64,000 nucleotides of DNA from the NCBI GenBank assembly GCA_947259505.1, contig CAMYLT010000001.1, positions 1-64,000 on the forward strand. Direction: 5' to 3'. The notes below the pieces were generated by a model. That model was given only the letters and a program-made list of their open reading frames with translations, searched no databases and was not told where the DNA came from. The DNA comes from an uncultured Porticoccus sp. (GTDB taxonomy: Bacteria > Pseudomonadota > Gammaproteobacteria > Pseudomonadales > Porticoccaceae). This document shows, piece by piece, positions 35,413 to 44,404 of this stretch (the first letter of the stretch is position 1; each line of letters begins with the position of its first letter). The position numbers and the translations under genes were made by a program.

Positions 35413-37188
35413 ATGTCGGTGAGTGATGTGGCGGAGCGGCAGCTGGATTTGGGTAATCTGCTCAATGACTTGGTGGCTGGCGGCCTATTGTCCCAATCCG
35501 ACGCCAATGCCATTGCCGGCAGCCAGCGCAGTCGTGAGCAGTCTTTGTTACACCCGTTGGTCTATATTGCTGGCCAGAGGCCGCAGAATCAGGCCGAGCC
35601 AGGAAAGCAGGTTAACCTTGAGGACTTGATCCGCTGGATCGGAGAGAGGTCCGGACTGGAAGTGGCCCATATAGACCCCCTGAAAATCAATGTCACCGCG
35701 GTGACCTCGGTCATGTCATTCCAGTTTGCCCGCCGCCACAACATTCTGTGTATTGATGCTGATGGGGACGAGTTGGTGATTGCTACTGCTCAACCATTCG
35801 CCACTTCCTGGCTGGCAGACCTCAAGCAAACCACTCGAAAGTCCATCCGGCGGGTGGTGGTAAACCCTGTCGATCTGAACAAATACACACTGGAGTTCTA
35901 CTCCCTGGCCAAGTCAGTGTTTGGTGCCAAGGGAATCGCGGGCAACAGCCGTGCAGGCGTGGCGAACTTCGAGCAGTTATTGCAGATTGGTTCACTGAAA
36001 GACCCCGATGCCCAAGATCAGCACATTATTAATATCGTCGACTGGTTGCTGCAATACGCCTTTGATCAGCGGGCCAGTGATATCCATTTGGAGCCTCGGA
36101 GGGAAAAGGGAAAAATTCGTTTTCGCATTGATGGAGTTTTACACCAAGTCTATGAGTTGCCGGATGCTGTGATGACGGCAGTGACCAGTCGGCTGAAAAT
36201 TCTCGGTCGCATGAACGTGGCCGAAAAGCGTCGTCCCCAGGATGGCCGGGTGAAAACGGTGACACCGGAAGGCAATGAGGTGGAGCTGCGCTTGTCCACC
36301 CTGCCCACAGCCTTTGGTGAAAAGCTGGTGATGCGTATTTTTGATCCTGATGTGTTATTGCGGGGTTTTAGTGATCTGGGCCTGAGCGGCGATGACTTGA
36401 AACGCTGGCGTGAAATGACTGGCAGGCCCCACGGCATAGTGCTGGTCACGGGCCCTACGGGCTCAGGCAAAACGACTACCCTTTATTCCACCCTCAAGGG
36501 ACTGGCTACCGAGGACGTTAATGTCTGCACCATTGAGGATCCGATTGAGATGGTTGAGGACAGCTTTAATCAGAGCCAGGTGCAACCAAAGATAGAGTTT
36601 GATTTTGCCGCAGGGATTCGCACGTTGATGCGACAGGACCCGGATATCATTATGGTGGGCGAGATTCGGGACCTGCAAACAGCTGAAATGGCCGTTCAGG
36701 CAGCGCTCACGGGGCATTTGGTGCTGTCTACCTTGCATACCAATGATGCGCCCACGGCCATCACCCGGTTGTTGGATTTGGGTGTTCCTGCACACCTGAT
36801 CAAGGTGACTTTAAATGGCGTCATGGCCCAGCGGCTTGTGCGAACACTTTGTCCTCACTGTAAGGAGGGGGTGCCGGTTTCTCCAGCTGACTGGGAGTCG
36901 CTGGTGAAGCCCTGGAAGGTGAAGTCCCCGGAGCAGCTTTATCGCCCTGTTGGCTGTTTGGAGTGCCGTAATACGGGTTATCTGGGGCGTCAGGGGATTT
37001 ATGAAATTCTGCCGGTCACGGAAACCATTATGCCGTTGATCACAGCGGATACGGATACCTCGGCACTGCGTATTCAGGCGATGAAGGAGGGTATGCACAC
37101 CCTTCGCCTCAGTGGTGCGCAGAAGGTGGGGGCGGGTACCACTTCGGTGGCGGAGGTGCTGCGTGTGGCCCCGGCATCGGGAAAATAG
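35413..37188 (+). CDS. Orphan GspE/PilB-type secretion ATPase
   Basis: From the ATG at 35413 (AGGTGG upstream) the protein has 591 residues. An N-terminal region of the GspE_N/MshEN class is followed by the ATPase core: Walker A GPTGSGKTTT, Asp box EDPIEMVEDSFNQSQV, Walker B IIMVGEIRD and His box HLVLSTLHTNDAP. The tetracysteine zinc motif CPHC...CLEC is also present. Such ATPases drive type II secretion or type IV pilus assembly. No pilC/gspF, pilin or prepilin peptidase gene is adjacent, so its partners must be elsewhere. It precedes glnE on the same strand with an 83-base gap. Confidence 0.92.
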   Translation: MSVSDVAERQLDLGNLLNDLVAGGLLSQSDANAIAGSQRSREQSLLHPLVYIAGQRPQNQAEPGKQVNLEDLIRWIGERSGLEVAHIDPLKINVTAVTSVMSFQFARRHNILCIDADGDELVIATAQPFATSWLADLKQTTRKSIRRVVVNPVDLNKYTLEFYSLAKSVFGAKGIAGNSRAGVANFEQLLQIGSLKDPDAQDQHIINIVDWLLQYAFDQRASDIHLEPRREKGKIRFRIDGVLHQVYELPDAVMTAVTSRLKILGRMNVAEKRRPQDGRVKTVTPEGNEVELRLSTLPTAFGEKLVMRIFDPDVLLRGFSDLGLSGDDLKRWREMTGRPHGIVLVTGPTGSGKTTTLYSTLKGLATEDVNVCTIEDPIEMVEDSFNQSQVQPKIEFDFAAGIRTLMRQDPDIIMVGEIRDLQTAEMAVQAALTGHLVLSTLHTNDAPTAITRLLDLGVPAHLIKVTLNGVMAQRLVRTLCPHCKEGVPVSPADWESLVKPWKVKSPEQLYRPVGCLECRNTGYLGRQGIYEILPVTETIMPLITADTDTSALRIQAMKEGMHTLRLSGAQKVGAGTTSVAEVLRVAPASGK

Positions 37189-37271
37189 AAGTTCATTCAA
37201 AGCAGGTTTAACCACCCATAACAATTAAGAAAGGCGGCACTCATCATGCCGCAATATGCCGAGATAGCATC

Positions 37272-40172
37272 ATGAATCAGTCTCCTCTACCCGCCGCGAT
37301 GTGCGAACAATGGCAGCAGCGGCACATTCAATTTGATAGCAGGGTGTCTGCTGAACAGGCCCATTGGTTGGCGGAGACCCTTAAAAATAATGCCTTTGCC
37401 GAGGATGTCGCCAGGGTCTGGAGCGGCAGCGAGTTCGTCGCCATTACCTGTATTGGCCAGCCAGAGATGTTCCAGCAGCTGGTGACATCTGGCGACCTTG
37501 GCGCTAGCTATGACCCAGGCTGTTATGCGGAGAGATTGGCGGATCAGTTAGCTGCGGTTTCCGATGAAGCGCAGTTGCTGCGGACGCTGCGTGAATTTCG
37601 CAACCGCGAGATGGTGCGCATCGTCTGGCGTGATCTGAGCCGGGCTGCCGCGCTGGAGGAAACAACTGGAGATATGACCGCATTGGCTGAGGCGGTATTG
37701 CAGTGCGCCCTGGATTTCCTCTATCCCCGCGCCTGTGAGGAACTGGGAATCCCGCTGGACAAACAGGGTAACCCCCAGCAGCTGGTGGTGCTTGGCATGG
37801 GTAAGCTGGGCGCCTGGGAGCTCAATGTATCCTCCGATATTGATCTGATTTTTGCCTATCCCGAAGCGGGGGAAACCCGTGGTGGCAGGCGCAGTCTTAG
37901 CAATCAGGAATTTTTCATCCGTTTGGGGCAGCGATTGATTAAGGCACTGGATGCCCGCACGGCGGATGGTTTTGTCTTTCGGGTGGACATGCGGTTGCGT
38001 CCCTACGGGCAGAGTGGGGCGCTGGTGCTCAACTTTGATGCCATGGAGGAGTACTACCAGACACAGGGGCGCGACTGGGAGCGCTACGCCATGATCAAGG
38101 CGCGGGTGGTAGCCGGAGACCAGCAGGCGGGAGCCAGATTGATGGCCATGTTGCGCCCGTTTACTTACCGTAAGTATATCGATTTCAGTGCCTTTGAATC
38201 TTTGCGTAGCATGAAGGCCATGATTAACCGGGAAGTGCAGCGCAAGGGCATTTCCGGGGACGTGAAGCGCGGCGCTGGCGGGATACGAGAAGTTGAGTTT
38301 GTCGCCCAGGCATTTCAAATTATCCGCGGTGGCCGGGACACTCGCTTCCAGACACCAGCCCTTAAAGATGTACTGCCACTGCTTGCCGAAGAGGGGCTCT
38401 TGCCCAGCGAGCATGTGCAGCAGCTCTACGAGGGGTATACCTTCCTGCGTAATGTGGAGCACGTACTACAGGGCTGGCAGGACAAGCAGACCCAACTATT
38501 GCCCGCAGATGAGAATAGCCAACTGCGGGTTGCTGCATTGATGGGCTTTGCCGACTGGAGTTCTTTTCTATGTTGTCTGGACCGCCATCGGGGGCAGATT
38601 CGCAGCCTCTTTGAAAACGTGGTTGCCGAAGAGCGTCAAATTGATAGCGACTCACCGGAGAAAGAGGCATACCAACTTGCCAGTACGGTTTGGCTGAGTT
38701 CAGACCCTGAAGGGCAGATGTTGGCGTCATTGGCCGCTATCGGTTATGGCCAGCCTGATGAGGCGGCTAACTGGATTGTAGGGTTGCGCGACAGTCGTGC
38801 GGCCCTGGCCATGGTCAGTGATACGAGGGGGCGCCTCGATAGCTTGATGCCGCAACTGATACAGGCCTGTGGTCAAGTGCCAAATGGTGCGGAAACGTTA
38901 GGGCGTGTTTTGAAGTTGGTGGAGGCCGTCGCCCGTCGCAGTGCGTACCTGGTGTTGTTGCGGGAAAACCCCGTCGCCCTGCAAACCACGATCAAGCTGT
39001 TCTCCGCCAGTTCCTGGGTGGCGGATCAGCTGGCTCGTTACCCAGCCCTCCTGGACGAGTTGTTGGACAAGCGCACATTATTGTCGCTGCCGGACAGAGC
39101 AACGCTGGCCGATGAGCTGCGTCAGCAATTGTTACGGATTCCCGGCGAGGACCTGGAAGCCCAAATGGAAGTGCTGCGCTATTTTCGGTGCTCCCATGGT
39201 TTGCGTATCGCCGCCTGTGAATTGGAAGAAATTCTGCCGCTGATGAAGGTTAGTGATTGTCTCACCTGGTTGGCGGAGGCGATTCTCGGCCATGTGCTGG
39301 AAATGGCCTGGGATCAGCTGGCAGAGCGTCACGGGCAACCGAAAACAGTTGAAGGCGAGCCGGCAGGCTTCCTGATAGTTGGTTACGGCAAGCTTGGCGG
39401 CCTGGAGCTGGGCCACGGCTCCGATCTGGATCTGGTTTTTCTGCACAATGCTGACCCGGCCAAGCCCACTGACGGCGATAAGCCAGTCGACAGTGCATCG
39501 TTCTTTGCCCGATTGGGACAGCGAATCATTCATATCCTGACGGCGAGACTGCCGTCCGGTGATCTCTACGAAGTGGATATGCGGCTCAGGCCCTCGGGGA
39601 ATTCGGGTATGCTGGTTTCATCCATGACCGCCTTCGAGAAGTACCAGATGGGCGATGCCTGGGCGTGGGAGCATCAGGCTTTGGTGCGAGCGAGGGCCAT
39701 TGCCGGCTCGGAAAAGCTGGCAGAGCAGTTTGCTGCTATCCGTGAGCGCGTTTTGTGTAGTGAACGTAATCGGGATGAGCTGAAAAGCACCGTGGTAGAG
39801 ATGCGAGACAAGATGCAGAAGCATCTGAGTAGCGGGGCTGCCGGGAGTGGCGGGCCGCAAATATTCAATTTAAAGCAGGACGCCGGTGGTATCGTTGACA
39901 TCGAATTTATGGTTCAATTTGCGGTCTTGGCCTGGTCCCATGAAATCCCCGGTTTAACCCGCTGGAGCGACAATATACGTATCCTCGAGTCCCTTGAGGA
40001 AAGCGGGGTTATTTCCGCCGAAGATACTCAGTGCCTGATCAGCGCCTATAAAAGATATCGTTCTGCAGGACACCGTCTGCAATTGCAACAAGCGCCCAGT
40101 ACGGTCGATGCGACGGAATTTGCTGCAGAACGCGAGCAGGTAAAGGCAGTCTGGCAAAGACTGCTCGGGTAG
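37272..40172 (+). CDS. glnE: Glutamine synthetase adenylyltransferase/deadenylase GlnE
   Basis: GlnE adenylylates and deadenylylates glutamine synthetase in response to PII and glutamine. The 966-residue protein has two nucleotidyltransferase domains. The N-terminal one has GMGKLGAWELNVSSDIDLI, with the SDIDLI metal-binding residues, at about residue 176. The C-terminal one has GYGKLGGLELGHGSDLDLV at about residue 703. An intrinsic terminator follows directly, then ilvE, the order found in Pseudomonas. The N-terminal domain normally deadenylylates and the C-terminal domain adenylylates. Confidence 0.97.
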   Translation: MNQSPLPAAMCEQWQQRHIQFDSRVSAEQAHWLAETLKNNAFAEDVARVWSGSEFVAITCIGQPEMFQQLVTSGDLGASYDPGCYAERLADQLAAVSDEAQLLRTLREFRNREMVRIVWRDLSRAAALEETTGDMTALAEAVLQCALDFLYPRACEELGIPLDKQGNPQQLVVLGMGKLGAWELNVSSDIDLIFAYPEAGETRGGRRSLSNQEFFIRLGQRLIKALDARTADGFVFRVDMRLRPYGQSGALVLNFDAMEEYYQTQGRDWERYAMIKARVVAGDQQAGARLMAMLRPFTYRKYIDFSAFESLRSMKAMINREVQRKGISGDVKRGAGGIREVEFVAQAFQIIRGGRDTRFQTPALKDVLPLLAEEGLLPSEHVQQLYEGYTFLRNVEHVLQGWQDKQTQLLPADENSQLRVAALMGFADWSSFLCCLDRHRGQIRSLFENVVAEERQIDSDSPEKEAYQLASTVWLSSDPEGQMLASLAAIGYGQPDEAANWIVGLRDSRAALAMVSDTRGRLDSLMPQLIQACGQVPNGAETLGRVLKLVEAVARRSAYLVLLRENPVALQTTIKLFSASSWVADQLARYPALLDELLDKRTLLSLPDRATLADELRQQLLRIPGEDLEAQMEVLRYFRCSHGLRIAACELEEILPLMKVSDCLTWLAEAILGHVLEMAWDQLAERHGQPKTVEGEPAGFLIVGYGKLGGLELGHGSDLDLVFLHNADPAKPTDGDKPVDSASFFARLGQRIIHILTARLPSGDLYEVDMRLRPSGNSGMLVSSMTAFEKYQMGDAWAWEHQALVRARAIAGSEKLAEQFAAIRERVLCSERNRDELKSTVVEMRDKMQKHLSSGAAGSGGPQIFNLKQDAGGIVDIEFMVQFAVLAWSHEIPGLTRWSDNIRILESLEESGVISAEDTQCLISAYKRYRSAGHRLQLQQAPSTVDATEFAAEREQVKAVWQRLLG

Positions 40173-40180
40173 ATTTGAGC

Positions 40181-40212
40181 AATTGTCCGGGTCGAGCCCG
40201 GACAATTTTTTA
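40181..40212 (+). terminator. Intrinsic terminator between glnE and ilvE
   Basis: An 11-base perfect stem, AATTGTCCGGG (40181-40191) pairing with 40197-40207, with loop TCGAG, is followed by a run of T. It begins 9 bases after the glnE stop. The ilvE ribosome binding site starts only a few bases past the T-tract, so there is no room for a promoter between terminator and ilvE. Confidence 0.88.
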
Positions 40213-40228
40213 TTCAGGAGACATTCTC

Positions 40229-41158
40229 ATGTCATTTGCCGATCGCGATGGCTATATCTGGTTTGATGGGGAAATGGTGCCTTGGCGCGATGCCCAGGTT
40301 CATGTATTGACCCATACCCTTCATTACGGCATGGGTGTGTTTGAGGGCGTGCGCGCTTACGAAACACCAGATCGCGGCGCTGCTATTTTTCGGATGCAGG
40401 ATCACACTGACCGGCTGTTTCGCTCAGCCAAGATCATGGGCATGAAGATGCCCTATGACAAGGAGCAGTTGAACGAAGCCCAGAAGCAGGTGGTGAGAGC
40501 TAATGACCTCCATGAGGCCTATCTTAGGCCCATGGCTTTCCTAGGCTCAGAAGGTATGGGTTTGCGTGCTGATGCTCTGCAAACACACGTCATTGTCGCC
40601 GCCTGGAACTGGCCTTCCTACATGAGTCCTGAGGCTCTGGAGCAAGGCATTCGCATTCGCACATCTTCCTTCACCCGGCACCATGTCAACATTGCCATGA
40701 CTAAGGCAAAGGCCAACGGCAACTACATCAATTCAATGTTGGCGTTGCGTGAGGCCTTGGACTGTGGCTGTGACGAGGCGCTGCTGCTTGACCCTGAAGG
40801 CTATGTGGCCGAGGGCAGTGGCGAGAATATTTTTGTGGTCCGTGACGGCGTGCTCTATACCCCCGAGCTGACATCCTGTCTGGATGGCATTACCCGCAAA
40901 ACGGTCATGCAGCTGGCCGCGGAGGCTGGTTACAAGGTGGTGGAAAAACGCATTACCCGCGATGAAGTGTACGTGGCTGATGAGGCGTTCTTTACAGGTA
41001 CCGCAGCGGAGGTCTTGCCGATTCGAGAGCTGGATGGACGCAGCATTGGTTGTGGTGCGCGCGGCCCGATCACTGGGCAACTGCAGTCCCAGTACTTTGA
41101 TCTGGTGCGTGGCCGGCGGGGCGAGCATACAGAGTGGCTTGCACCTGTGGGGCAATAA
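40229..41158 (+). CDS. ilvE: Branched-chain amino acid aminotransferase IlvE
   Basis: IlvE is the PLP-dependent last step of leucine, isoleucine and valine synthesis. The 309-residue protein begins MSFADRDGYIWFDGEMVPWR and has THTLHYGMGVFEGVRAY and the fold-type IV lysine in NIAMTKAKANGNYINSM. The glutamate-binding EGSGENIF and TGTAAEV motifs are also present. The ATG at 40229 has AGGAGA 8 bases upstream. It is the first gene downstream of the glnE terminator and is followed by waaF after 23 bases, which includes a small hairpin (41161-41174). Confidence 0.96.
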   Translation: MSFADRDGYIWFDGEMVPWRDAQVHVLTHTLHYGMGVFEGVRAYETPDRGAAIFRMQDHTDRLFRSAKIMGMKMPYDKEQLNEAQKQVVRANDLHEAYLRPMAFLGSEGMGLRADALQTHVIVAAWNWPSYMSPEALEQGIRIRTSSFTRHHVNIAMTKAKANGNYINSMLALREALDCGCDEALLLDPEGYVAEGSGENIFVVRDGVLYTPELTSCLDGITRKTVMQLAAEAGYKVVEKRITRDEVYVADEAFFTGTAAEVLPIRELDGRSIGCGARGPITGQLQSQYFDLVRGRRGEHTEWLAPVGQ

Positions 41159-41181
41159 CGCCCGGTTGTCCGGGAGTCTTC

Positions 41182-42234
41182 ATGTCAGCTGGTAAAAAAA
41201 TTCTCATCATCGGTCCCTCCTGGGTGGGGGACATGGTGATGGCGCAGTCCCTTTTCATTCTGCTGAAGCAACGTCAATCCGATACTCAGATCGATGTGCT
41301 GGCTCCCGCCTGGAGCCAGCCCTTGCTGGCGCGTATGCCGCAGGTGCGTAGGTCTATTGATATGCCGGTCGGTCATGGCAGTCTGATGTGGTCGCAGCGC
41401 CGTCAAATCGGTCGTGCCTTGAAAGCAGAGGGTTATGATCAGGCGATTCTGCTACCGAACTCCCTGAAGTCAGCGCTGATCCCTTACTTTGCCGGAATCC
41501 CCGAACGCACCGGATGGAAAGGTGAGTTTCGCTATGGTCTGATCAACGATATTCGTTTGCTGGACGAAAAGCGCTATCCCTTGATGGTGCAGCGCTTTGA
41601 TGCTCTGGCCTATCCCCTTGGTGCGCCATTGCCGGAAAAACTCCCTGTACCCGATTTACATGCAGAAAAAGCTCGGGTACCCCAGCTGCGCGAGCAGTTC
41701 GGTCTGACCGGTGAGCAGAGAGTTCTGGCGCTCTGTCCGGGAGCTGAATTTGGTCCTGCCAAGCGTTGGCCAGAGGGCCACTATGCCACTGTCGCAGCCC
41801 ACAAGTTGGCTCAGGGCTGGCAGGTGTGGCTGATGGGCTCGGAAAAAGACAAATCTGTAGCGGAGAGCATCATTGAAGCGGTGCCAGCAGACCAGCGGCA
41901 GCGTTGTCACAATCTGGCGGGTGTCACCAAGCTGGAAGACGCGATTGATCTGTTGTCTGTCAGCGATGCGGTGGTCAGCAATGATTCGGGTTTAATGCAT
42001 ATCTCCGCTGCCCTTAATCGGCCTCTGGTGGTGGTATACGGTTCCACCTCTCCAGGTTTCACTCCGCCACTCAATGAGCAGGTGGCGATTCTTTCCATTC
42101 CAGTGGATTGCGGCCCCTGCTTCCAACGGGAGTGCCCGCTAGGTCATATGAAATGCCTCAACGACCTGTTGCCAGCCCAAGTGATTGCTGCATTGGACAA
42201 GCTGGTGCCAGATGACGAACAGGCTGTGTCCTGA
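41182..42234 (+). CDS. waaF: ADP-heptose:LPS heptosyltransferase II
   Basis: WaaF adds the second L-glycero-D-manno-heptose to the LPS inner core at the cytoplasmic face of the inner membrane. The GT9 features are clear: N-terminal ILIIGPSWVGDMVMAQSLF, the PGAEFGPAKRWPEGHYATV loop, and the nucleotide-binding SNDSGLMHISAALNRP. The ATG at 41182 with GGGAG 6 bases upstream gives 350 residues; the open frame to 41134 is rejected. Its stop overlaps the waaC ATG by one base (TGATG), so the heptosyltransferases are co-translated. Its donor is made partly by HldE, encoded at 55212. Confidence 0.96.
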   Translation: MSAGKKILIIGPSWVGDMVMAQSLFILLKQRQSDTQIDVLAPAWSQPLLARMPQVRRSIDMPVGHGSLMWSQRRQIGRALKAEGYDQAILLPNSLKSALIPYFAGIPERTGWKGEFRYGLINDIRLLDEKRYPLMVQRFDALAYPLGAPLPEKLPVPDLHAEKARVPQLREQFGLTGEQRVLALCPGAEFGPAKRWPEGHYATVAAHKLAQGWQVWLMGSEKDKSVAESIIEAVPADQRQRCHNLAGVTKLEDAIDLLSVSDAVVSNDSGLMHISAALNRPLVVVYGSTSPGFTPPLNEQVAILSIPVDCGPCFQRECPLGHMKCLNDLLPAQVIAALDKLVPDDEQAVS

Positions 42235-43268
42235 TGCCGCGCGTGCTGGTGGTTAAAACCTCCTCCCTTGGCGATGTCATTCACACCCTGCCGGCGCTCA
42301 CAGATGCCGCAGAGGCTCTGCCCGGTATCCGCTTTGACTGGGTGGTGGAGCAATCTTTTGCAGAAGTGCCGGGTTGGCACCCCGCAGTGGATAGGGTTAT
42401 CCCGGTTGCGGTACGGCGTTGGCGCAAGCATCCCTTGCGAGCTTGGCGTTCTGGTGAGTGGCGGGCCTTCAAGCGGCAGATCAGTGAATACTCCTATGAT
42501 GCGGTGATCGATGCCCAGGGTTTGCTGAAAAGTGCCTGGCTAACCCGCTATGCCAAAGGCCCCCGTTTTGGTTTGGACAACACCTCCGCTCGGGAGCCGC
42601 TGGCGTCACGCTTTTATGACCACCCTATTACTGTTGCCAAGGGTCAACCCGCGGTGGAGCGCACTCGTCAGTTGTTTGCCGCCGCCCTGGGTTACTCGCT
42701 GGGTGATAGCAAGGGACGTTACAGCCTCGGATTTAATACTGGGCGTCAGCACACCGTGGTGTTACTGCACGGGACAACGTGGGCGTCCAAACACTGGCCA
42801 GAGTCTTCTTGGCAGCAGTTGGCTCAATTGTTAGGCGATGCGGGTTATCGGCCGCTGCTGCCCTGGGGCAATGACGTGGAGCGACAACGAGCGGAGCGGA
42901 TTGCCAAGGCTAGCGGTGCCGAAGTGCTGCCACGCCTGTCGCTAACGGAGTTGGCACAATTGCTGTCCCGCTCAGTGGGTTGCGTAGCCGTGGACACCGG
43001 TTTGGGGCACTTGGCTGCTGCGGTAGATACCCCCACCATTGCGCTATTTGGCCCCACCAATGCTGCACTGACAGGTTTCTATGGGCGCAATCAGCGTTAT
43101 TTGCAATCTGGTTACCACTGTTCCCCTTGCATGGCGAGGGAGTGCCGCTACAAGCTAGAGCCTGGGGCATCGCCACCCTGTTTTGATGAGCTTGCTCCCC
43201 AGAAGGTATTTGATGCACTGGCCCTTTTGTTGATTGAAGCCGGCACCGGCGGGGATGTGTCGTCGTGA
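42234..43268 (+). CDS. waaC: ADP-heptose:LPS heptosyltransferase I
   Basis: WaaC transfers the first heptose to Kdo2-lipid A. The 344-residue GT9 protein starts MPRVLVVKTSSLGDVIHTLP and contains the donor-binding motifs HGTTWASKHWPE and VDTGLGHLAAAVDTPTIALF. The Cys-rich ACRECRYKLE-type C-terminal segment (CSPCMARECRYKLEPG) is typical. It is translationally coupled to waaF at its start and to waaG at its end (GTGA overlap of 4 bases). Confidence 0.96.
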   Translation: MPRVLVVKTSSLGDVIHTLPALTDAAEALPGIRFDWVVEQSFAEVPGWHPAVDRVIPVAVRRWRKHPLRAWRSGEWRAFKRQISEYSYDAVIDAQGLLKSAWLTRYAKGPRFGLDNTSAREPLASRFYDHPITVAKGQPAVERTRQLFAAALGYSLGDSKGRYSLGFNTGRQHTVVLLHGTTWASKHWPESSWQQLAQLLGDAGYRPLLPWGNDVERQRAERIAKASGAEVLPRLSLTELAQLLSRSVGCVAVDTGLGHLAAAVDTPTIALFGPTNAALTGFYGRNQRYLQSGYHCSPCMARECRYKLEPGASPPCFDELAPQKVFDALALLLIEAGTGGDVSS

Positions 43269-44404
43269 AGCTGGCCTTTTGCCTGTATAAATATTTCCCT
43301 TATGGTGGCTTGCAGCGGGATTTCCTGCGTATCGCCCGCGAATGTGTTGATCGTGGTCATCAGGTGACGGCTTATACCCTGAGCTGGGACGGCGAGCGCC
43401 CTCACTGGTTAGACGTGATCGTGGCACCAGTGAAAGCGGCCAGCGGGCCAGCCAAATATCGCAAGTTCACGCGATGGTTGACGGATCGTTTGCAGCAGTT
43501 CCCAGTGGATGCTGTGATGGGTTTCAACAAGATGCCCGGGCTGGATATCTACTACTGTGCCGACCCTTGTTTCGAGCACAAGTCTCGCCACCTGAGACCA
43601 TGGTGGTATCGCCTGACCCCGCGCTACCGACATTTTTCACGCTATGAGCAGGCGGTATTCTGTCCCGGTCAATCAGCGAAAATCCTAATGATCTCACCGG
43701 TGCAGCAGGCGCTATTTGAACGCTATTACGGTACCGAGAGCGATCGCATGATCATGTTGCCCCCGGGCATCAGCCGAGATCGCTGTGCGCCGGACAATTC
43801 CACAGAGATCCGCACGGCATTCCGTTGCGAGTTCGGCCTGAACGATGGCGACCAGCTGTTGTTGCAGATCGGTTCCGGGTTTCGCACCAAGGGGCTGGAT
43901 CGCACTCTGAAAGGGTTGGCGGCATTGCCGGAAACGCTGCGCCAGCGCAGTAAATTGTTCGTGATCGGTCAGGATGATGCTTCAGCCTATCAGTCTCAGG
44001 CCGAAAGTCTGGGTATTGGTGGCCAGGTCAGGTTTTTTGCCGGGCGCGACGATGTGCCCCGCTTCCTGCAGGGGGCAGACTTGTTGGTTCACCCGGCCTA
44101 TGCCGAGAACACCGGCACGGTTCTGCTGGAGGCAGTCGTAGCAGGCTTGCCGGTGTTAGTCACCGATGTCTGTGGCTACGCTCGTTATGTGGCAGAGGCC
44201 GATGCTGGTAAGGTCTTGCCATCGCCCTATACCCAGGAGGCATTCAACTGCGAATTGGCAGAGATGCTGCTGGCAGATAAGAGCCAATGGCGGGACAATG
44301 GCCTTCAGTTCGCGCAATCAGCGGATATTTACGATATGCCGGTCAGAGCGGCGGATGTGATTGATCAAGTATTGGAGCGCAAGCTTGAAACTGTTTCTGA
44401 CTGA
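43265..44404 (+). CDS. waaG: LPS core glucosyltransferase WaaG
   Basis: WaaG is a GT4 retaining glycosyltransferase; in E. coli it adds glucose to heptose II, and in Pseudomonas the same-position enzyme adds galactosamine, so the sugar cannot be fixed here. The 379-residue protein starts at GTG 43265 with KLAFCLYKYFPYGGLQRDFL, the acceptor-loop signature of WaaG. It ends with the donor-site motif AENTGTVLLEAVVAGLPVLV. It overlaps waaC by 4 bases and waaP by 20 bases. Confidence 0.94.
   Translation: MKLAFCLYKYFPYGGLQRDFLRIARECVDRGHQVTAYTLSWDGERPHWLDVIVAPVKAASGPAKYRKFTRWLTDRLQQFPVDAVMGFNKMPGLDIYYCADPCFEHKSRHLRPWWYRLTPRYRHFSRYEQAVFCPGQSAKILMISPVQQALFERYYGTESDRMIMLPPGISRDRCAPDNSTEIRTAFRCEFGLNDGDQLLLQIGSGFRTKGLDRTLKGLAALPETLRQRSKLFVIGQDDASAYQSQAESLGIGGQVRFFAGRDDVPRFLQGADLLVHPAYAENTGTVLLEAVVAGLPVLVTDVCGYARYVAEADAGKVLPSPYTQEAFNCELAEMLLADKSQWRDNGLQFAQSADIYDMPVRAADVIDQVLERKLETVSD

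Noticed and set aside
37234-37252. Inverted repeat GCGGCA/TGCCGC upstream of glnE
   Set aside because: Only 6-base arms with a 7-base loop and no T-run; expected by chance in this much sequence.
37548-38462. A 304-codon minus-strand frame opposite glnE
   Set aside because: It is the codon shadow of glnE in a GC-biased gene; no ribosome binding site or family resemblance, and glnE is certain.
41161-41174. Small hairpin CCCGG-TTGT-CCGGG before waaF
   Set aside because: A 5-base stem without a T-tract; too small to call a terminator or regulator, and it directly precedes the waaF ribosome binding site.
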